This document shows, in pieces, positions 56,021-64,000 of a DNA stretch of 64,000 bases. This DNA is from Alnus glutinosa. Its lineage: Eukaryota > Streptophyta > Magnoliopsida > Fagales > Betulaceae. Each line of letters begins with the position of its first letter. Position 1 is the first letter of the stretch. Where the stretch lies: contig NC_084892.1 in assembly GCF_958979055.1 (NCBI RefSeq), positions 23,958,001-24,022,000 on the forward strand, read 5' to 3'. The notes beneath the pieces were generated by a model, which ran no database searches, had not been told where the DNA came from, and saw nothing but the letters and a program-made list of their open reading frames with translations. Position numbers and translations under genes: made by a program.

Positions 56021-56684
56021 TGCAATACCCCGTATTTTAAGATATTGAATAAAATATCTTAAAATATAATTTAAGACATAATAATAAGGATATGAATATT
56101 TATGAAAATAAATGGATTAAAAAGATTTTATAGTTTTAATTTAATAAAAGTTTAAACGGATCTTAAATTTTGGAACGATGGAAACAAGGTTAAAAAAACT
56201 CTGTTTTGGTCGATTCAAAATTCAGAACGTTATTCTCGAAGTCCTCTAGCTATTTTCCAAATTTCATAATTTTTGAATTTCGTTAAGGGCACGAAAATAC
56301 CCGTAAGACATACTGCCCTTATATAGGATGATTCATATATAATATTTATGGGCCTATTTCTATTTCTTAAAAATCCAGGCCAACCAATGTGAGACTCAGC
56401 CCACATGTTCACAGCCCAGCCCGTGGACCCAGCCCTCACATATAAGCCAATTTTCACACTCCAGCCCATCCCACCTTCAACTAAAACAAGACAAACAAAT
56501 TGGTTCAGTTTAGTTAGAAACTTAGATACTAGTCGAAGATATTTTGAGAAGCTTCCATGGAAGACCTTGTGCATCAACTACCTCACCACATCATGCAACC
56601 CCCCTTTCATCCCAACTTGCTGCACAAGAGGAGTCCCAGGCATTTGATCAAACTCACCTAAAGAGATCCAAGACATTCAATTTA

Positions 56685-56694
56685 CTATAAATAG
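56685..56694 (+). promoter_or_regulatory. TATA box of the gypsy-type LTR
   Basis: ctataaatag lies about 665 bp into the LTR-like sequence, followed within 30 bp by a C/T-rich stretch (cacccctcctttcatttcag). This is the normal layout at an LTR's U3/R boundary. Confidence 0.55.
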
Positions 56695-59289
56695 TAGGCA
56701 CCCCTCCTTTCATTTCAGGCATTATCTTCTTCTCCCTATAAACTCTCTGTGTTTCCTTTATTTTCTGCAACTTTCCATCTTTCTTTCCCTTTAGATCAGT
56801 AGCAAAATCAAGAACAAAAGAGAAATCAAACCAGCTCTTTTTCTTCTCAAAACTCCTCTATTTCACGACTAATAACCCAAAGAAAACCCAGCAGCAAAAT
56901 CTCTCTGTTTCCCCCTCTCTTAGTGCAGAAAATATCCATGCTTCCTCTGTTCTTTCATTCTAGCAAGCTGTTACAAGAAGGGGGGTCTTAAAAGAGTAAT
57001 AGCCTATTATAGTTTATTTTTAGCCTATTAGAGTTTATTTCACATTTCAATAAGGAAAGTATATTCCAACTGCCGTATTAGACAAGTAGGGAGATTTTCT
57101 TGTATTTTTCTAGTTTAGGTAATATTAGTATTTACAGTCTTGTATTTTCTAGCTTAAGTAATATTAGTATTTACGGTTCTATGGAGATTTGACCCGATTT
57201 GATTTTGTACTCCTATTTACACTAATGTTTTGTTAAATAAATAAAAATTAAAAAATTAATCTCAAGCTTAATGTTTAAAAAAGGTCCCTTCAAGGACTTT
57301 TGGAGGTCTAGGTTTGTTACAACAGCAAAGTCCTTCCTCTCCTCATCACTTGTATCGGTCAACAAAGGTCAGGGAAAGGATCCTCTCAAAGTCTCTCTCT
57401 CTCTCCGCACTATGTTCCGTGTGTGAGTGGTGTAACAGAAAAGAGAAAATAAACAAAGGAAAAAGAAAGAAAAGATAAAGGAAACAGGAAGAAAGAACAA
57501 GACAAACAGTAAAAGAAAGAAAAGGACAAAGAACAGAGAAAAGAAAGAAAACAAACGGAAAAAGCCAAAAGAACCAAGTATTGTGTACATGTTTTGGGTG
57601 AAAAGATAAGAAAGAATACAATAAGGATGCAAAAGGATAAGATAAGAAAGAAGAGATTAAAAAAAGGAAATAAAAAAATAAAGAAAAAAAAACCTTTTGT
57701 ACCTTTACAAAATAGATCACTTTAGTTTTGATAAGTTTTTTATTTAGCTTTGTTTATTTATTTTATGATTTTAAAAGTTATTAGTATTTTAAATATTTAT
57801 GATTTTATGAGTTTAAAAGTATTCTAATGTTTTTGTGTTTTATGTTATTATTTTTTTTTAAACAAGGTATTTCAAGTAGCGTATTTAAGTAATAAATCAC
57901 GCCGTTGTGATGCTTGATTAAAAAGTAAATATTTTAGAAAGCGCCGTTACAGTGCCCAAATATTTAAAGTATTTGTGGGCATTATTAATACTAATGACGT
58001 TATTCTACCCAATTTCAAAAAAACAATTAATTATGTAGTTATTCTAAATCCACATGTTTTTAAAGTATAAATCCGTTAATTATATTAACGAAGTTATGAA
58101 ATTTATTTGATATAAAATAAGCCATATGTTAGCTAAAATTTAATTTTAGTATCTCACTATTCAGTTAAAATAACTGAAACAATACTTGTCTTAATATTAT
58201 TTAAGTTAAGATTAAGTTATTTTAGGTTGCAAAACTCTATTGTAAAAATCATGAGTTTTAACTATTTTATCTATTTTTATATAAAATGGATATTTTGATT
58301 ATTATTTATAAATGTTATTATAATGCCCGCATGAAATATGTGATATTATAATTAATCCATTTTATATGCCGTTATAATGTTCAAACGACATTATATTAAT
58401 TAGAGATCAAAAGTGGTAAAAAGAAATATTATATTTAATGGCCTCAATAAATACCGTGATAAGATCTGCATAAAAGATTAGTAATTAAATATAATTGGAC
58501 AAATTATATATGTCAAGATAATATTTAAATAGGAAATTATATTAAGGATTAAATGTCAGAAATTAAAATATGATTAAAATGCATTTTTGTGAATTATACT
58601 AATTCACTATTTGCTTGTATTATATATGTATATATTGGAGTGATTATATCTGTAAACGTTTTCCTAAAGCTAGAAGAATTAATGTGAGCATTTCTTGCTC
58701 ACTAAGGATGATGTGTGTGGTTTAGTCTTTATCAATGTAGTGATTGTTGTTTTATCTAATTTTATGCGTGATGTTTGACATTTAATGTGTTTAACATATT
58801 TTAGTTGAAGTTATGTATATGATGTTTGCATGAATATATTGTGTTATGATATGAGTCTATTAATAAAAAGATTAGAGGTTTAAGTACCAAGGCGTCAGTG
58901 AATTGAGAAGACCAACGGATAAATGAAAGTTTAAATACCAATACATCAATACACTGATAAGATCAACGAATAAACCAAAGGTTGAAGAATTAATAGTGAG
59001 ATATAGGCATGTATACGAGCCGAGCTCGGGCGAGTAGTGGTTGCCCAAGCTCGGCTCATTCAGAATTTTCACAAGCTCGAGCTCGGCTCGAGCTCGTGAC
59101 GGGTTTTGATAATGGAGCTCGGCTCGGCTCGGCAAGTGCAAAATCATGTCCAGGCTCGAGCTCAAGCTCGCTTTTTGAACGAGCCGAGTGTCTTATCGGG
59201 CACTCGGCTCGCCCTGCTCGTGAGTATACGACGGCCTCCTCCGTATGCCCTTCCGTTCGCTGAATCTGACCTTCGTCCAAGAGTACGTA

Positions 59290-59326
<37 letters not shown>

Positions 59327-60357
59327 TTGAAGCTTGAAAGGAAGAAGTTCAGAGAAAATGTGAAAATAGAAAAGTGGAAGAAGAAAATAGAAAACGTAGA
59401 AGATGAAAGAAGATAAAAGAAGATAAAAGAAAATAAAAGACTAACGAAGAAGATGAAAAAAAAAAAAAAAAAAAAACTTAGAAGGAAGGAGATGAAAGAA
59501 AATAAAATGACTAATGAAGAAGATGAATGACGTTGAAACTTGAAAGGAAGAAGATGAGAGCAAATAAAAGATTAAATTAATGGAAACTTTTAGAAGTTTG
59601 AGAAAATGAGAAATGATGGGGCATTGGTGGAAGGCTCGAGAAAGGTGAATTTCAATGTGTCAGAGTAGTTACATTTCCTCTGTGTGAAATATTTACACTA
59701 GTTTTGTAAACATTTTGTACTAAGAACCGTTTATGCGTCATTTTCCCATCTGGACCGTTAGATCGAAGTGTACAGATACAAGTTTCCCACACGCACAATT
59801 CACCGAACATGCAGTGCTTTTCTCGTTTTCCTAGGCCTTGGCTATGTGTGTTATGCTTACAAAATGTTAAGGTGAGAGTGGCAAAAGAAAACCATTGGAT
59901 GAAAACCTCTCTTATCCAACGGTTTCTTATAGAAAAAATTAATATCATTGACTGAGCTTATCAAAGCATGCCTACACCATATTTTTTTTCTTTGCTTCAC
60001 CCGATGCGTCAAAGAGGTAATTGCACTTATCTAGTTATCTGCCATGCGTGAGAAGTGGCAAAAACCAAACTAAAACTCAAAGATTAAAAATAGAAACTAA
60101 AAAATTAAAAAATTAAAAAACAAAAATTTAAAGAAGAAATAAAGAAAAAACTAAAAATAAAAAATAAAAACAGAAATTAAAAAAAGGAAGAAAAATAACT
60201 AATTTTTAAAAAGATCTATATATTTCAAACATAATTTAAAAAGAACTAACTCACAAACATATATTTCAAATATAATTTAAAAAATCTAAATCATTCAAAC
60301 ATCTTTTTACAAATTAGTTTTTTCTCGGTATTCACGTAGTAGAATATAAAATATAAT

Positions 60358-60360
<3 letters not shown>

Positions 60361-60438
<78 letters not shown>
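60361..60438. repeat. (AT)n microsatellite inside the hAT element
   Basis: About 78 bp of at dinucleotides. Frames of alternating tyrosine and isoleucine across it are artefacts. Confidence 0.95.
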
Positions 60439-60447
<9 letters not shown>

Positions 60448-61000
60448 TACAAAAAAAAAAAAAAATCGAACACACAAACAAGCGTTAAAGAAATGCACAA
60501 CTCAGTACAAGTTATTTAAAAGTAAAACCAATCTATTACTGAAATGATTCCAGACACATATTTTCTGAAATGTCGATATCTTTTATATATATAATTTGGA
60601 TGATTCACATAATCACAGATTTAAAAATTCGGATTTAAATCTAACATTTATCATTTATGCACATCATCATTTCTTCTATATATAATTAATTGGTACTCAA
60701 ATTAGTTTCATGCATCTAGAATTAAAATTCTTAATTTCTGAAACGTCTTTCTAATGGCTCCCTTAAACAGAATATAATGCTAATTAATATACTATCAATA
60801 TCGTGGAATATATTAAAAAAAAATGATAAAAGAAGGTGCATATATAATAGTTAAAGTTTTGAAGGCTTGAAAGGAAAATGTCCTCAATTTGATGTTTTTA
60901 CTATTGGTAGTGTTGTTGTATAGTAAATAATTTTGACTTTGTGATTCATTTGTTAAATATGAAATAAAATTTGTAAGAATGTCGTGATCATATGATTATT

Positions 61001-61370
61001 AAATTATACATTGTATCATATGATATGAGATTTAATATCATATAAATTGTTAGATCATACTTCAATTTAATAAAATGAATTGTTAGATTATAGTACATTG
61101 TTTTTGGATTACACTTAATTATACAATAACACAAAATAAGTATTGTTAATATCATTATTACATTATACATTGTGCGATTGTGTCATATGACATAAGATTT
61201 AATATCATATAAATTGTTAGATCATACTTAAATTTAATCAAATGAATTGTTAGATCATATCACCTAGCTATTGTTGTTAGATCATAGTACATTGTTAGAA
61301 CTTGAATCACACTTAATTATACGATGATAGAAAATAAGTATTATTGATATCATTATTATATTATATAATA
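61001..61370 (+). repeat. Imperfect direct repeat, about 165 bp, inside the hAT element
   Basis: attatacattgt begins both units (about 61003 and 61161). Each continues with tttaatatcatataaattgt and tagatcatact, then aatgaattgttagat, then tacacttaattatac (cacacttaattatac in the second) and aaaataagtatt. The second unit is slightly longer. Confidence 0.65.
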
Positions 61371-62786
61371 AAGATATAATGTGCTATATCATATAAATTG
61401 TTAAATCATAAGCATTTCATATAAATTCTAGTGATAATACATATGATCATATGTACTTGCAGAGCAAACCTTTTCTGAATGATTTTATAAAAAGAGCTAT
61501 GATTTCTCTACCTATATATATAATCTAATGATATGAATTCTAATAATTATACTTAATTTGTGATTATAAGAAACACATTGTTGATTTTAATGCTAATTAA
61601 TTGATTTGGGATTATATCAATTACATTGTCATTGTATATGATATAATTATTTGAATAATACGACTAAGTATCAAGATTTTTATTAAATCATATGACTAAC
61701 AATTTATTGTTAATTCAACAATCATTAGATATTTAATTATTAGACTTAAAGTCTTAGTCTCTTAGATCATATAAGATATAATCATATTAATTATCTTTTA
61801 TAATTAAATTATATATTATATAGATATTTATAGATATAACTAATAATTATATATTGTATAACAATAATAAGTGATATACTAAATAAGTTATTTTTATCAA
61901 TAAATATGCAAATATTTATTAATAAATATGTATATTAATAAATATATACGAGTCGGGCTAATAAGCGAGCCAAGCCCTTATACGAGTATGTTCGCGAGCT
62001 TTAAACGAGTGAGCCGGGTTTATACGGGTATGTATCGTTTAATAATCGAGTATAGTTTCGTGTCCACGAGTAGCTCATTTAATAACCGAGTCGCGTACGA
62101 GCCGAGCTTTATCGAGCCGAGACCGAGCGAGCTCACGGGTAGCTTTGCTTCGTTTACATCCCTAGTGAGATAAGGTAAGTAAGTAGAGTTATGGCCTTGG
62201 CATTGAAAGTATAGTTCCGATAATGGGGTTATGGCTCGAGCAATGGAGGCATGGCTCCAGTAAAGGAGGTATTGCTCAGTATTTAGTAGTAACATATGGC
62301 ACTAATAATATGATAAGTAGAAATATGGCTTTGAATAGTAAAGAGTTAAGCATGATTGTATGTGGATATAATTGTCATCATTTGGATGCATTGTATATTG
62401 TTAAATAAATCAATGTGTCACTATGTGGTTGAGGACTGTTGACTCACTCGACCATAGCATGAGATTATGGTGTTAACCACAATCACATGCGAATTTTGGC
62501 AGGGATGAAGGGAACAGTTGCTAGTTTATATATAAGGACGAGATTTTTAGTTTGTATTAGAATAATATATGGTTTTGTATTATTAGTGTCGTTTGTGGCA
62601 CATATGTTATCATTTTTGAATGTAATTATTGTATCAGAATGAAATGTTATTATTTTATATATTAAGGTTATTTGATCAGCTCTGATGTGTCATTGTAAAG
62701 AAAAAATTTATTCCGCTGCCAATATTTAACTCTGATAATGTCGTAATGTCACGTGAAAATCAAAATTTTCACTTACAATTTCTTTT

Positions 62787-62818
<32 letters not shown>

Positions 62819-62835
62819 AAAAAGCGGGGCATTAC

Positions 62836-63385
62836 TGGCGTATATAGGTTGATGTGCTCATTGACTTGATAGGGTGCTCATAAGGCAGTGTAGAGTCAAG
62901 TTTTGAAGTAAGAACCTTAATTCTAATATCATATTAAATGATTAATTATCTCAAAAGTTTAAGATTATAGAAAAGTGGTAAATTTCATCATTTAACTAAT
63001 ACTTTAACAATAAAACAAAAATTATTTGTAGATCACTCTTAATAAAATAAAAGGAATTACTTATCCACTAGCCCTATACTTGTAATAAAAATAAAATAAA
63101 ATTCGTTTTAATTTGTAGATTACTCTCCTACTTGCACAATTCTCAAGTTTCCTATTAAATATTCTATCCTAAATCAAAAGTGAGAATTCGCATAAAGGAA
63201 ATTCCATCCAACTTAGAAGACCGATGGAAAAATAAAAAAAAAAGAAAAAAAAAAAAGGACATATAATCATGTAATTATCATTTGGTCCACCAAAAGCGTG
63301 CAAGTGCACTCATGGCTCCACAGCCTCCACTTTTCCCCGTTTGGAAATCATGAATTAATCCTGTGGAAAACTCCTGAAACGGATC
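62836..63385. other. Intergenic DNA upstream of the CHX20-like gene
   Basis: Mostly AT-rich. The final 150 bp (63270-63385) are more balanced and likely contain the promoter of the antiporter gene. Confidence 0.4.
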
Positions 63386-63392
63386 TATAAAA
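63386..63392 (+). promoter_or_regulatory. Probable TATA box of the CHX20-like gene
   Basis: tataaaa lies 77 bp before the chosen ATG at 63469, a normal distance for a plant core promoter with a short leader. Confidence 0.45.
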
Positions 63393-63468
63393 CCCTTGAT
63401 ATCTCAAATGAACTTCCCCTCAACAAATATTGGAAAGCTTGTTGATGATCATCAACTCGATCACAACC

Positions 63469-64000
63469 ATGCAGTCGAACACGACCACCATCAAAACTTC
63501 ATCGGACGGAGCCTGGCAAGGTGATAATCCACTAAACTACGCCTTCCCGTTGTTAATCATTCAAACCACTTTAGTCCTCTTTGTCAGCCGCTCCCTCGCC
63601 TTCCTCCTCAAACCTCTCCGCCAACCGAAAGTCATTGCCGAGATAATGGTAAGTTTCAGTGCATGCCCTTCCTTCTACGTACCGTAATTCCTTAAAATGG
63701 TTAATTCTGTTCCCTTCTTCTTCTTTTTTTTATTTTTTATTATTATTTTTTTTTTTATTAATTTATGTTCCATAGTTTTTAAGTTCATGAATAATTATAT
63801 AAATCTTCAGGGTGGGATTTTGCTCGGACCCTCCGGACTTGGACGGAACAAGCAATTCTTGCACCTAGTTTTCCCTGCATGGAGCACTCCAATACTCGAA
63901 TCAGTGGCAAGTATCGGCCTTCTCTTCTTTCTATTCCTTGTGGGTCTCGAACTCGACCTGAGCTCCATTCGACGCAGCGGCAAACCGGCTTTCACCATAG
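63469..64000 (+). CDS. CHX20: Cation/H+ antiporter, CHX20-like, first two exons (cut by window end)
   Basis: Exon 1 is 63469-63648 (donor ATG|GTAAGT) and exon 2 starts at 63811 after atcttcag and runs to the window end. The joined 123 residues begin MQSNTTTIKTSSDGAWQGDN. A first membrane span follows (about 24-46), then the conserved LRQPKVIAEIMGGILLGPSG (about 50-69) and LLFFLFLVGLELDL (about 97-110). These are N-terminal motifs of plant CPA2 antiporters, and the start (KTSS-G-WQGDNPLN) is closest to CHX20 among the CHX proteins I know. CHX20 acts in endomembranes on K+ and pH balance and is linked to guard-cell movement in Arabidopsis; that role is assumed from the family. An in-frame ATG at 63445 would add eight residues; the 63469 start fits the family better. 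About 700 more residues should lie beyond the window. Confidence 0.88.

Larger units (their letters stand above)
59004..62164. mobile_element. Non-autonomous hAT transposon, 3.2 kb
   Basis: The ends taggcatgtatacgagcc and gcttcgtttacatcccta are inverted copies with about four mismatches in 18. The 8-bp duplication GTGAGATA flanks them exactly (58996-59003 and 62165-62172). Both subterminal regions are dense in gagccgagc/gctcggctc words (59018-59210 and 61950-62150). The interior has a GA tract (59290-59320), an (AT)n tract (60361-60438) and AT-rich repeats, but no transposase or dimerisation domain. Confidence 0.9.
56021..62835 (+). repeat. Second gypsy-type LTR-like sequence, carrying a nested hAT
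   Basis: It starts tgcaataccccgtatttt after the polypurine tract. A clear TATA box (ctataaatag) lies at 56685-56694 and pyrimidine-rich leader sequence follows. The proposed end, gcggggcattact near 62835, is roughly the inverted form of the start (agtaatgcccc versus tgcaatacccc). If that is right, the LTR is about 3.6 kb after removing the hAT insertion at 59004-62164. The end is uncertain and further insertions may be hidden, for example around 57290-57720. Confidence 0.4.

Noticed and set aside
63649..63687. Extension of CHX20 exon 1 to the stop at 63687
   Set aside because: A GTAAGT donor at 63649 and an in-frame acceptor at 63810 restore the conserved GGILLGPSG motif. The read-through tail is intron.

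Overview
This is a repeat-rich stretch of a plant nuclear chromosome. The evidence for a plant is the spliced genes with plant-type GT-AG introns, a plant-type tRNA-Cys, a CHX20-type cation/H+ antiporter, a TIC32-type short-chain dehydrogenase, Arabidopsis-type TTTAGGG repeats, and CACTA, MULE, hAT, copia, gypsy and LINE elements. The load of nested transposons and MITEs suggests a eudicot, possibly a woody one; I cannot name the species.

Ordinary genes are few. A short two-membrane-span plant protein lies at 5036-5389 (+). An eight-exon short-chain dehydrogenase with an intact reading frame (322 aa) lies at 8204-13316 (-), with several MITEs in its introns. A tRNA-Cys(GCA) lies at 38126-38197 (+). 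The first two exons of a CHX20-like antiporter start at 63469 (+) and run off the window.

Layout. 1-20772: intergenic DNA with the two small genes, decayed LINE and copia pieces and many fold-back MITEs. 20773-34985: one CACTA (En/Spm) transposon of 14.2 kb with 3-bp target duplications (TGT), subterminal palindrome arrays, an intact TNPA-like gene (seven exons, 730 aa) and a TNP2 transposase gene broken by one in-frame stop. About 3 kb of this element, upstream of the transposase, is degenerate TTTAGGG telomere-like repeat. 34986-39506: low-complexity DNA, two MITEs and the tRNA. 39507-40843: a small non-autonomous CACTA relative that keeps only a TNPA-like last exon and carries a nested 9-bp-TSD MITE.

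42100-62835 is a nest of retrotransposons. A decayed gypsy-type element (LTR-like sequence at 44139, gag pieces at 45543 and 55349, second LTR-like sequence at 56021) was cut by a younger LTR element at 46155-55348 (422/423-bp LTRs about 2% different, TSD CCACT). That element has no recognisable gag or pol and is filled with tandem arrays, so it is a LARD-type non-autonomous element. The second gypsy LTR-like sequence holds a 3.2-kb non-autonomous hAT element (59004-62164, TSD GTGAGATA).

All statements come from reading the sequence by eye. Family names rest on recognised motifs, not on searches. Exon boundaries are inferred from splice sites and phase consistency.
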